Position numbers and translations under genes: made by a program
Shown: piece after piece, positions 8,568 through 16,071 of the stretch
Position numbering within the stretch: position 1 is the stretch's first letter
How the letters are laid out: every line of letters begins with the position of its first letter
Source of the DNA: Plut-88900 sp963668115
GTDB lineage: Bacteria; Chloroflexota; Dehalococcoidia; Plut-88900
Reading direction: 5' to 3'
Assembly (NCBI GenBank): GCA_963668115.1
Contig: OY764147.1
Span: forward strand, 2,170,001-2,234,000
DNA length: 64,000 nt
Notes under the pieces: generated by a model
Database searches by the model: none
What the model was told of the DNA's origin: nothing
Seen by the model: the letters and a program-made list of their open reading frames with translations, nothing else

Positions 8568-8996
8568 TTGGATTCTGGCCCGGTGGCAACGATTAAGTTA
8601 TCCAACCCCAACAGACATTCCGTAATCACCCTTGGCCTGGGCGCGGCCGGGGGAGGGGTGCAGGCCCTGGACTTCACCGCGCTCCACGATGCCAGTCAAT
8701 GGGTATACGTCTTGCTTACCGTGATCACTAGTGGGGCACTGCCGGTGGTCGGGGGGTGGGTGTCGCCGAGATTGTGGCATGCAGTGTTGTTCCCGGTCGG
8801 GATTGCGGTGTGCCTGGCACTGGTCTCGGGGATAGGCGGACCGCTTTCCACGGATATAAGCGCGGTGGGGCTGGTTGTGATACTTACAGTCGTGTATGGA
8901 GGGATTGGGATGGTGGCGTTTGGGGTCGGGTGGGGGGTGCGTTGGGGATTGGTGCAAGTGCGGGAAGGGCGGTCTCGGGCTGAGGGTGGGGGATGA
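8568..8996 (+). CDS. small hypothetical membrane protein
   Basis: A 142-residue protein with about three to four hydrophobic segments (about 18-35, 45-65, 70-90, 95-120) and a basic tail. The start is TTG 8568; GTG 8583 is possible. No recognised domain. It is not clearly linked to the flanking genes. It is open across a plausible length with membrane-like composition, but it could still be a chance frame. Confidence 0.45.
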   Translation: MDSGPVATIKLSNPNRHSVITLGLGAAGGGVQALDFTALHDASQWVYVLLTVITSGALPVVGGWVSPRLWHAVLFPVGIAVCLALVSGIGGPLSTDISAVGLVVILTVVYGGIGMVAFGVGWGVRWGLVQVREGRSRAEGGG

Positions 8997-9088
8997 AGAA
9001 GGGAGGGTTGGGGTGGTTTGGTACAATGGCTATGGACTCACTCGGCACTAATTTCCAATCCCAGGTGTAATTCCCCGGAGACGGACCG

Positions 9089-9679
9089 ATGGACAGGATT
9101 CCCAGCGCCCTGGAGAGGGCGCTCGAAAGAGTAGAAAAGCTCGGCAAGGCGTCCGCGGAGGACTTGCAGCGCTCCAAGTTCAAGGAGGAGGGGCAGAAGC
9201 TGGCCGCGCAGTACCTGAACGGTGAAGCCAACCTCCGGTCGGAGTTGGGAAACTACGACGATGGGGCTGAGCGGTCGGGGTTGGTGGAGGGGATCGAAGA
9301 GGTGCTGGTCCGCAACCTGGCCCTCCCGACCACCGACGCCGCTAAGGACCGGAACAGGCTGGCCATGGACGGGCTGAAGCTGACCAAGAAGGACCCAGGC
9401 GCCGTGGAGAACATCTTTAGCAAGATGCGGCAGATTTTCAACCACTACACGGGTCAGGGGGAGATGCAGCGCAAAGAGGCGTACGAGAACCTGAAGCGGG
9501 ACATGCAAATGCGCCTTTCCCAGGTGGCCCGACAGCAGGGCATGCCCCCGATAGACATGCAGCACATGGAAAACCACCCGCAGTTCCAGATGGAGTGGCG
9601 GAAGGCGAAGGCGCAACTGGAAACTCAGTACGACCTGTACATGAAGGAGTACAAGGAGCAGCTTACAAGCCTGCCCTAG
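9089..9679 (+). CDS. hypothetical helical protein
   Basis: 196 residues, strongly charged and mostly helical (ALERALERVEKLGKAS; MRQIFNHYTGQGEMQRKEAYENL), no transmembrane segment, no signal peptide, no recognised family. The ribosome binding site CGGAGACGG precedes ATG 9089. A TG-g-TACAAT extended -10 sequence lies at 9019-9027. The gene 15 bp downstream is also unrecognised and on the same strand, so they are likely a two-gene unit. Confidence 0.7.
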   Translation: MDRIPSALERALERVEKLGKASAEDLQRSKFKEEGQKLAAQYLNGEANLRSELGNYDDGAERSGLVEGIEEVLVRNLALPTTDAAKDRNRLAMDGLKLTKKDPGAVENIFSKMRQIFNHYTGQGEMQRKEAYENLKRDMQMRLSQVARQQGMPPIDMQHMENHPQFQMEWRKAKAQLETQYDLYMKEYKEQLTSLP

Positions 9680-9693
9680 CCCTGAGACCCGAC

Positions 9694-10395
9694 ATGGAAG
9701 AAGAACTCGACCCCAATGATGACCGCATAGGCTACGCAATCGAGAACACGCATGTGTTGCGCGCCCCCAAGCGGAACCTGTCCACCTTCGGGACGACCAA
9801 CGTGCGCTATTTCCTTCTGACTAAGCCTGCGTACTCTGGGGTGGTGGAGGCGTCGGACGATACGGTGATTCGGGAGGGCCGGGTGATTTCACAGCAGCCG
9901 CGTGTGGTCACACCCGGATACATGCTGAACCTGGAGGGGTTCGGAGATGGGGCAAAGGACTACTTCGAACGGCTGATCATGGAGCAGGGGCCCAACGTGC
10001 CCGGCATCCTCTACCACTACCGCAATGAGCAGGAGAACCTAAACATCGTAAGTGGTACGTTCCATTCGGTGATGGACAGGATCGAGAAGGACGTGGGCGA
10101 CGACCCCCTGGTCGGGATCATCCGGGGCATCGACGAGCTTTGGGATGTCTCGCTTTTGAAGTTCATCCACGACCTGACGTCAAGGTCGCTGGAGGGGAAC
10201 GTGCGGGAGTTGCAGGGGTCGGGGCTGCTGGGGGTCGACTCCTCGGGAGCCACGGGTGACGCCCGACGCCGCATCGAGGAGATGTTCATGCGGGTCACGA
10301 ACAAAACCGCCGACCCGGACGACCTGCGCCGGGAGTTGGAGCGCTGGGGCCTCTTCTCCGAGTACGAGGACCGGTTCCTGCAGTTGTTCAGATAA
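9694..10395 (+). CDS. conserved-looking hypothetical protein
   Basis: A 233-residue soluble protein starting MEEELDPNDDRIGYAIENT, with a beta-rich first half (NVRYFLLTKPAYSGVV; TPGYMLNLEGFGDGAKDYF) and a helical second half rich in charged residues. No catalytic motif is recognised. ATG 9694 is chosen because it follows the stop of the preceding gene by 14 bp; a longer frame would overlap that gene by about 80 nt. It converges on the DUF971 gene with 5 bp between the stops. Confidence 0.72.
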   Translation: MEEELDPNDDRIGYAIENTHVLRAPKRNLSTFGTTNVRYFLLTKPAYSGVVEASDDTVIREGRVISQQPRVVTPGYMLNLEGFGDGAKDYFERLIMEQGPNVPGILYHYRNEQENLNIVSGTFHSVMDRIEKDVGDDPLVGIIRGIDELWDVSLLKFIHDLTSRSLEGNVRELQGSGLLGVDSSGATGDARRRIEEMFMRVTNKTADPDDLRRELERWGLFSEYEDRFLQLFR

Positions 10396-10400
10396 CCTAG

Positions 10401-10715
10401 TCAGCCAGCCTGCTTGCACAACTCGCAGCCGCATAGCGACCTTAGCAGCGCGAAGGAGTAGATGCCCGTTTCGTGGGCGTCGCTCCAGAGGAGCTGGACG
10501 GCGTAGCGGCCGATCTCGATGAAGTCCAGGATTTCGATGTCCGGGGAGACTGAGTCGGGATCTAGAATCCGGCGGCCACTCCACTCATCAATGCAGTTTG
10601 CGCACTTGCACTGCTCGCGCAGGGGCTTGAACGGGTAGACGCTGCGGTGGGAGTCGTCCCACTGGACGGCGAGACCCTCCTCGGTGACTTCAATATGCTT
10701 CGGTTCTTCCATCAT
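10401..10715 (-). CDS. DUF971 (gamma-butyrobetaine hydroxylase N-terminal-like) protein
   Basis: A 104-residue single-domain protein. LAVQWDDSHRSVYPFKPLR, CKCANCIDEW and a C-terminal CGCELCKQAG match the DUF971/GBBH-like-N fold with extra Cys pairs that could bind metal. Such proteins also occur fused to or near Fe-S cluster carrier proteins; the function is not settled. The start ATG overlaps the stop of the SDR gene (ATGATG over TGA), so it is translationally coupled. Confidence 0.83.
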   Translation of the reverse strand: MMEEPKHIEVTEEGLAVQWDDSHRSVYPFKPLREQCKCANCIDEWSGRRILDPDSVSPDIEILDFIEIGRYAVQLLWSDAHETGIYSFALLRSLCGCELCKQAG

Positions 10716-11473
10716 AGGTTGTTGATCCCCCCGTCGATGAGGAAGCTGGCCCCGGCGACGTACTCCGCGTCGTCGGAAGCTAGGTAGAGAGCGAGCTTGG
10801 CGACGTCCTCGGGCTGGCCCATTCGGCCCACGGGGATGCCGCCGGCGTAAGTGGCAGCGATGGAAGGCGAGGCGGAGACACGCCGGGACCCGGGGGTGTC
10901 GATGACGCCGGGCAATATGCAGTTGACCCGAATCCCCTGCCGGCAGTACTGGCTATGAGTGGTCTTAGTGAGCTGGATGATGCCCGCCTTGGCCACGGAG
11001 TAGGGGAGGGAGAAAGTGCTCCCCCGAAGCACGACCGCCGAGGATATGTTGACTATCGCACCGCCGTCCCCCTTGAGCATGGCGGGTATGGCGTACTTGC
11101 ACCCGAGAAACGGCGCCTTCAGGAACAACTCCAACCCCGAGTCCCACTCCTCCTCTGTCACGTCTGCCACGGGGCCGGTCTCGGTCTGGTAGGCTGCACC
11201 ATTGACGAGGATATCAACGCTGCCGTGGCGGGTGAGAGTCTCCGAGACTAGGGATTCGACCTGAGAGGGATCTGTGGCGTCTACGCTTTGGAATTCGGCG
11301 TTGCCACTTTGCCCTCGGGCCTCTGCAACAGCCTTCTCACCACCGGCCTCGTCTATGTCGGCGATGACAGTGAGCGCGCCCTCCTGGGCGAAGAGGAGGG
11401 CCGTGGCCCGGCTTATCCCCGAGGCCGCGCCGGTGACTATGGCGACCTTTCCTTCAAGTTTGCCGTCTATCAT
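10712..11473 (-). CDS. short-chain dehydrogenase/reductase (SDR)
   Basis: A 253-residue classical SDR. It has a TGAASGIS nucleotide-binding motif (about 15-22), DILVNGAA (the NNAG equivalent), the catalytic Ser in NISSAV, YSVAK (Tyr/Lys) and the LPGVIDTPG loop. D at IADIDEA (about 37-41) suggests NAD(H) preference. The substrate is unknown. The ATG follows the TAA of the small upstream gene directly, so it is the middle gene of a three-gene run. Confidence 0.9.
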   Translation of the reverse strand: MIDGKLEGKVAIVTGAASGISRATALLFAQEGALTVIADIDEAGGEKAVAEARGQSGNAEFQSVDATDPSQVESLVSETLTRHGSVDILVNGAAYQTETGPVADVTEEEWDSGLELFLKAPFLGCKYAIPAMLKGDGGAIVNISSAVVLRGSTFSLPYSVAKAGIIQLTKTTHSQYCRQGIRVNCILPGVIDTPGSRRVSASPSIAATYAGGIPVGRMGQPEDVAKLALYLASDDAEYVAGASFLIDGGINNL

Positions 11474-11818
11474 TTACTGGCTCACACACGAACAACATCG
11501 GGCGCACCGACATTTCCAGGGGGGTTTTGGGGTACGTTTAATCACATCCTTGACATCCTCGTCCGTCAAATCCCACGGGCATGCGCTGATTATGCGAGCG
11601 ATTTCTTCCTTCTCATCCTTGTTCAACGGGCGGCGCTTCGGATCGCCTTTGTCCTTGGCGCATATCACTTCCCGGGGGTCGACGCACGGGTTCTTGATGG
11701 CATGGCACCAGAGGGCCCTTTGCAAACTGTAATGCCAGCCCTCAATCTTTTCTTCGAAGTTGGCGTAGCAAGTGAGGGAGTAGTATCGGATCATGGGGTT
11801 ACGGCTCCGGGTTGGCAT
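11474..11818 (-). CDS. hypothetical protein with Cys-rich C-terminus
   Basis: 114 residues (106 if translation starts at the internal ATG 11794, MIRYYSLTCYANFEEK). No known domain. The C-terminus CRCARCCSCVSQ has five cysteines in ten residues and could bind zinc. Its TAA is immediately followed by the SDR start codon. The operon context (SDR, DUF971 with Cys pairs) gives no clear role. Confidence 0.6.
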   Translation of the reverse strand: MPTRSRNPMIRYYSLTCYANFEEKIEGWHYSLQRALWCHAIKNPCVDPREVICAKDKGDPKRRPLNKDEKEEIARIISACPWDLTDEDVKDVIKRTPKPPWKCRCARCCSCVSQ

Positions 11819-11825
11819 TCATAGT

Positions 11826-13058
11826 CTATCGCAGGTACCCGAGTGCCGCGAGGGCGTATATCTTTGCCGAGCTTATCAGGTCTTCGACGGGGACGCGTTC
11901 GTTGGGGCCGTGGGCCATGCTGAGCAGACCCGGGCCGAAGGCGGAGATGGTCGGGGTGCGGGCGATGGTCTGGAAGTAGGGCGCGTCCGTGCCGCCCGTG
12001 AATCCGCCGAGCCTGGGCTTGAATCCGAGCACCCGGTCTGTGGCCTCCAGCACGGAATCTACGAGGGGGTGGTTGGCCGGAATCTCGGCGCCGTCGATCC
12101 AGCCCTGGCCGTCGTCGAACACCATTTCAATGTCAAGGTCGGGGTCTTCGGCCCGGAGCTTGTCGAGGAAGCCGTTGAGGTCTTCCATGACGGTTTCGCG
12201 GGTCATGCCGGGGAGGAGCCGGATGTCGTTCCTGGCCTCCATGTATCCGGGGATGATGCAGTAGTTGACGCCGCCGCTCATGGTCTCGGCGAGGTTGATG
12301 GTGACGCCCTGGGGGTAGAGGGGGTGGGGCTCATGGCGTATGACCAGCTCCTCGCTCATGCGGTAGAGGACCTTGGCGAGCTTGACGCCCGCGTTGACGC
12401 CGCCCCGGATGTCTGACTGGCTGCTGTGCATCTGGGTGCCCTTGACCATGAGGGTGAAGCAGATGGCGCCCCGACAGGCGGTGGCGAGGAAGTCCAGCCC
12501 CGACTCCATTCCCGAAGGCTCGCCGATGAGGCAGGCGTCGGCCTCGGCGAGGCCTTGGTTCGCCATGTACTCTGCGCCGTAGTGGCCGCCGTTCTCCTCG
12601 TCGGCGGTGAATGCCAAGACAAGCTCACCGTTAAAGGGCTCACCCAACTCCCGGATGGCGATGGCCGAGTACAGCATCGCAGCAATAGGCCCCTTCATGT
12701 CGGCGGCGCCGCGGCCGTAGAGCTCGCCGTCGATGATTTCGCCACCAAAGGGGTCGGCTTTCCACAGGGCCCGCTCGTCTTCCCCGACGGGTACGACATC
12801 CGTGTGGCCGTTGTATATGAGCTTCTTGCCCAAACCCTGGCCCCTGATGGTGGTGATCACGCTGGGCCGCTCAGGGTCTGAAGCAATGGTCACGGTGTCG
12901 CCCAGGGAGTATTCATCAATGACTTCCTTGAGAGCCTCCGCCACTTCTCTTTCGCCGCCCGGTGGGTTCTCGGAGGGGTGGCGAAGAAGGGTCTGGGCAA
13001 GCCCGACAAGCTCATCGCGCCGGGCGTCGACGGCTTCGAAAATGCGGGACTCGTTCAT
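11826..13058 (-). CDS. M20 family metallopeptidase (ArgE/DapE-like deacylase)
   Basis: A 410-residue di-zinc amidohydrolase. Metal and catalytic motifs in order: NGHTDVVPV (about 83-91), GRGAADMKG (about 114-122), TADEENGG with the catalytic Glu (about 150), IGEPSG, and the C-terminal HGPNE (about 387-391) after GGTDAPYF. Length and motifs fit the acetylornithine deacetylase/succinyl-diaminopimelate desuccinylase group. Specificity cannot be read, and no arg or dap gene is nearby. The next gene begins 7 bp after its stop. Confidence 0.88.
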   Translation of the reverse strand: MNESRIFEAVDARRDELVGLAQTLLRHPSENPPGGEREVAEALKEVIDEYSLGDTVTIASDPERPSVITTIRGQGLGKKLIYNGHTDVVPVGEDERALWKADPFGGEIIDGELYGRGAADMKGPIAAMLYSAIAIRELGEPFNGELVLAFTADEENGGHYGAEYMANQGLAEADACLIGEPSGMESGLDFLATACRGAICFTLMVKGTQMHSSQSDIRGGVNAGVKLAKVLYRMSEELVIRHEPHPLYPQGVTINLAETMSGGVNYCIIPGYMEARNDIRLLPGMTRETVMEDLNGFLDKLRAEDPDLDIEMVFDDGQGWIDGAEIPANHPLVDSVLEATDRVLGFKPRLGGFTGGTDAPYFQTIARTPTISAFGPGLLSMAHGPNERVPVEDLISSAKIYALAALGYLR

Positions 13059-13174
13059 GGCGACCCCTCCTCAACGGAATGACGGGTTGTTGGCCCTTGA
13101 TGGAGAGTATATATCAACGTGTCGGCACTCAGCCTTCCACATCTCCGATGTGCGAAAATGGAGGTGTGAACGAG

Positions 13175-13771
13175 ATGGACATAGATATCCCCCGACCCGA
13201 GGCGGGCGGGCGGGGATTCTGGCGGTCGAGATGGATGCTGGCAGCGGCAATAGTGTCGTTGCTTCTCTTCTCGGCCCTGGTGGCAGTGCTGGTATGGGGC
13301 GCGCTGAACAAGGAATCGGCGACCGGGGGGAGCGGGGCGACGCTGCCCGGCAAAGAGGCCCCCGCCTTCACCCTGGAGTCCTTTGACGGGGGACCGGTGT
13401 CGTTGTCCGACTTCAAGGGGCAGCCCGTGATCATCAACTTCTGGGCGTCGTGGTGCGTGCCGTGCCGGCAGGAGGCCCCCGCGCTGGAGGCGGTTTGGCA
13501 GGCTTTGCGGGATGACGGCCTGGTTGTGGTAGGGATCAACCAGCCGAGAAGCGACCCCGAGGACCAAGCCCGTGCTTTCCTCGCCGAGTTCGGCGTGACT
13601 TACCCCAACGTCTTCGACACCCTGGGCTTTACGGGAATCGACTACGGGGTGTCGGGGATACCCGTGACCTTCTTCGTGGATAGGGAGGGGATAGTGGAGC
13701 GGAGGTTCGTCGGGACGCTGACGGAAGGGAGCCTGATGATATGGGCGGAGGAGCTGGTCAGGGGCGGATGA
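13175..13771 (+). CDS. TlpA/ResA-like membrane-anchored thioredoxin
   Basis: A 198-residue protein with a cytoplasmic N-tail, one transmembrane anchor (about 21-45, WMLAAAIVSLLLFSALVAVL) and an extracytoplasmic thioredoxin fold. The redox motif is WCVPC in NFWASWCVPCRQE (about 87-99) and the cis-Pro is in SGIPVTFF. Such proteins reduce disulfides or serve cytochrome c maturation outside the membrane. ATG 13175 is preferred because GAGGTG lies 8 nt upstream. It precedes the moxR operon and is divergent from the M20 gene. Confidence 0.87.
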   Translation: MDIDIPRPEAGGRGFWRSRWMLAAAIVSLLLFSALVAVLVWGALNKESATGGSGATLPGKEAPAFTLESFDGGPVSLSDFKGQPVIINFWASWCVPCRQEAPALEAVWQALRDDGLVVVGINQPRSDPEDQARAFLAEFGVTYPNVFDTLGFTGIDYGVSGIPVTFFVDREGIVERRFVGTLTEGSLMIWAEELVRGG

Positions 13772-13773
13772 GT

Positions 13774-13814
13774 TTGAACGGGTGTCGGGACGCGGGATAG
13801 AATAGGTCTATTCT
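13774..13814 (+). promoter_or_regulatory. putative promoter and inverted repeat upstream of moxR
   Basis: TTGAAC (13774-13779) and TAGAAT (13798-13803) are 18 bp apart. The -10 box overlaps a perfect inverted repeat AGAATAG-gt-CTATTCT (13799-13814), which could be an operator. A strong ribosome binding site GGAGGAG (13816-13822) follows, 9 nt before TTG 13832. Confidence 0.4.
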
Positions 13815-13831
13815 CGGAGGAGACCACTGCC

Positions 13832-14779
13832 TTGTCGGAACCTTTTGAAATCGCGCGCAGGATCCAGGAAAACGTAGAGAAGGTAATAGTCGGTAAGACG
13901 GAGTCGGTGCGGCTGGCTCTGATCGCGCTCATGTGCAACGGGCACATACTTATCGACGACGTGCCGGGGGTGGGGAAGACTATGCTGGCGAGGAGCCTCG
14001 CAAAGAGCGTCGGGTGCAGCTTCAAGAGGATCCAGTTCACCCCCGACCTGCTGCCCACCGACATCACGGGGGTCTCGATTTACAACCAGAAGTCGGACGC
14101 CTTCGAGTTCAGGCCCGGGCCCCTGATGGCCCAGGTGGTCCTGGCCGACGAGATAAACCGCGCCACCCCAAAGGCCCAGTCGGCGCTGCTGGAGAGCATG
14201 GAGGAGATGCAGATCACGGTGGACGGGGTTTCCTACCAGCTCCCCCGGCCCTTCCTCGTGATGGCGACGGAGAACCCATTGGAGCACGAGGGCACTTTCC
14301 CCCTGCCCCAGGGACAGATGGACCGGTTCCTCATGCGCATCAGCCCCGGATACCCGACCGCCGCCCAGGAACTGGAGATCATCGACGGGCAACGGTTCAT
14401 CCACCCCATCGAGGCCCTCACGGCGGTGAGCACGCCCGAGGAGATAATCTCGCTTCAGGACGAGGTGCGGAAGATATACGTGGACAGCCACCTGAAGCGC
14501 TACATAGTTTCAATTGTCGACTCGACCCGCCACGATCGGGACATATACCTGGGGGTGTCTCCGCGGGGGTCGCTGGGGCTGTTCCGTTCGTCGCAGGCCA
14601 GGGCCTTCCTGGAGGGTCGGGACTACGTCCTTCCCGACGACATCAAGGAGCTCTGCAGGCCCGTGCTGGCCCACCGGATGATTACGAGCCCCGGCGCCCG
14701 AACGAGGGACGTGACGGGAGCATCGTCAGTTGCGAAGATACTGGAAACGGTGCCGGTGCCGGGTGTAAAGGTCGGATAG
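13832..14779 (+). CDS. MoxR family AAA+ ATPase
   Basis: A 315-residue MoxR ATPase. Walker A is GVPGVGKT (about 47-54), Walker B is VVLADEINRA (about 105-114), sensor 1 is MATENP, and the C-terminal lid has the SPRGSL motif (sensor 2 Arg). MoxR ATPases act as chaperones for partner VWA or DUF58 proteins. TTG 13832 has GGAGGAG at the right distance. The DUF58 and transglutaminase genes follow, the usual moxR-DUF58-TGase order. Confidence 0.94.
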   Translation: MSEPFEIARRIQENVEKVIVGKTESVRLALIALMCNGHILIDDVPGVGKTMLARSLAKSVGCSFKRIQFTPDLLPTDITGVSIYNQKSDAFEFRPGPLMAQVVLADEINRATPKAQSALLESMEEMQITVDGVSYQLPRPFLVMATENPLEHEGTFPLPQGQMDRFLMRISPGYPTAAQELEIIDGQRFIHPIEALTAVSTPEEIISLQDEVRKIYVDSHLKRYIVSIVDSTRHDRDIYLGVSPRGSLGLFRSSQARAFLEGRDYVLPDDIKELCRPVLAHRMITSPGARTRDVTGASSVAKILETVPVPGVKVG

Positions 14780-14817
14780 AGGGGCGTCCGGGGGCCGGTT
14801 CCAACACAGGATAATCC

Positions 14818-16062
14818 GTGAAGTTCAAGCTCAAGCTGCCCGCCATGACCCGGCTGCGGGTCGTCGTTGCAATGCTGACCATCATCACCCTGATGGCGGT
14901 TTCGACCAACTACGGCCTCTACTACAAGATGAGCTACATCCTTGCCCTGCTGCTGGCGATCAGCTACGCGTGGACGTGGCTGAACGGGAAGTGGGTCTCC
15001 ATAAGAGTGAGGCGTAACGTGGTCGCGGCAAGGATGGGGGAATGGCTGGAGGAGACCCTGGCCATATCCAACCATTCCCGGGTGGCGCCGGTGGTGTGGA
15101 CGGAGGTGCAGGAGAAGAGCGACATGCCGGAGCACGGGGGCGAGATGGTGATCAGCCTGCCTCGGGCCAGCTATGGAGAGTGGACACTCAAGACCCTGTG
15201 CCTCCAGAGGGGGAAGTACAGCCTCGGGCCCCTGGCCATCGTCAGCAGCGACCCCCTTGGCCTCTTCCAGAAGACGCGATGGTTCGGCGAGGCCCAGTCC
15301 TTCACGGTGTACCCGTCGATAGTCGAGCTTCCCAGCTTCGCCGTACCTTCCAGCGACCTTCCCGGCGATGCCACGTCCCGACAGCACACCCAGGTGGTCA
15401 CGCCGGCGGCCTCCGGGATCCGCGACTACATGCCGGGAGACAGCTACAGCCGGGTGCACTGGCGGACGACGGCGCGGATGGGCAAGCTGATGGTGAAGGA
15501 GTTCGAGCAGGAGGAATCGGCCAAGGTGTGGATAGTGCTGGACATGGAGGAGGGGCCACACCGGGGCTCGGGGCCCGACAGCAGCGAGGAGTGCGCGGTG
15601 ACGGCGGCGGCGTCTATAGCCGACAAGTATCTCCAGCAGGGCCTTCCCGTGGGGATAACGGCTGTGGGAGACATCGAGGTGAACCTGGAGCCGAAGCCCG
15701 GCCTGAACCAGTCCGACATGATTATGAACGGGCTGGCGGAGATTAAGGCCCGGGGGTCGACACCCCTGTCCGACGTTCTTCGAGACAACGAGAACTTCTT
15801 CAACAGGTACTGCACCCTCGTCATAATCACCCCCAGCCCCGAGGATGAATGGATGGGAGCGTTGCGGCAGTTGACCCAGAAGCGGGTGCAGGCGGCGGCG
15901 GTGCTGCTGGATGCGGAGAGCTTTGCATCGGGGGTGAACGGCAGGGTCCCCCGTGTTGCGATGGGGTCGGGGGTGGGGTCTCCGGTGCCGTCGTGCGTGG
16001 TGAGTCGGGGGGAGGAGCTTGGGGAGGCTTTGACCATCGAGTATGCGGGGAAGGCGGTCTAG
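14818..16062 (+). CDS. DUF58 domain-containing membrane protein
   Basis: 414 residues from GTG 14818 with two N-terminal transmembrane helices (about 12-30 and 37-53). The DUF58 signature IRDYMPGDSYSRVHW is followed by TTARMGKLMVKEFEQ (about 200-230) and a VWA-like region (VWIVLDMEEG; LVIITPSP). Members probably are clients of the MoxR ATPase upstream, and the exported transglutaminase downstream completes the usual trio. A 38-bp gap separates it from moxR, and 9 bp from the next gene. Confidence 0.9.
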   Translation: MKFKLKLPAMTRLRVVVAMLTIITLMAVSTNYGLYYKMSYILALLLAISYAWTWLNGKWVSIRVRRNVVAARMGEWLEETLAISNHSRVAPVVWTEVQEKSDMPEHGGEMVISLPRASYGEWTLKTLCLQRGKYSLGPLAIVSSDPLGLFQKTRWFGEAQSFTVYPSIVELPSFAVPSSDLPGDATSRQHTQVVTPAASGIRDYMPGDSYSRVHWRTTARMGKLMVKEFEQEESAKVWIVLDMEEGPHRGSGPDSSEECAVTAAASIADKYLQQGLPVGITAVGDIEVNLEPKPGLNQSDMIMNGLAEIKARGSTPLSDVLRDNENFFNRYCTLVIITPSPEDEWMGALRQLTQKRVQAAAVLLDAESFASGVNGRVPRVAMGSGVGSPVPSCVVSRGEELGEALTIEYAGKAV

Positions 16063-16071
16063 GGACTCGAT

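Noticed and set aside
9032..9070. Twelve-codon ORF directly after a TACAAT box, a possible leader peptide
   Set aside because: Only 4 nt after the -10 box, no attenuator-like hairpin or codon run, so not supported.
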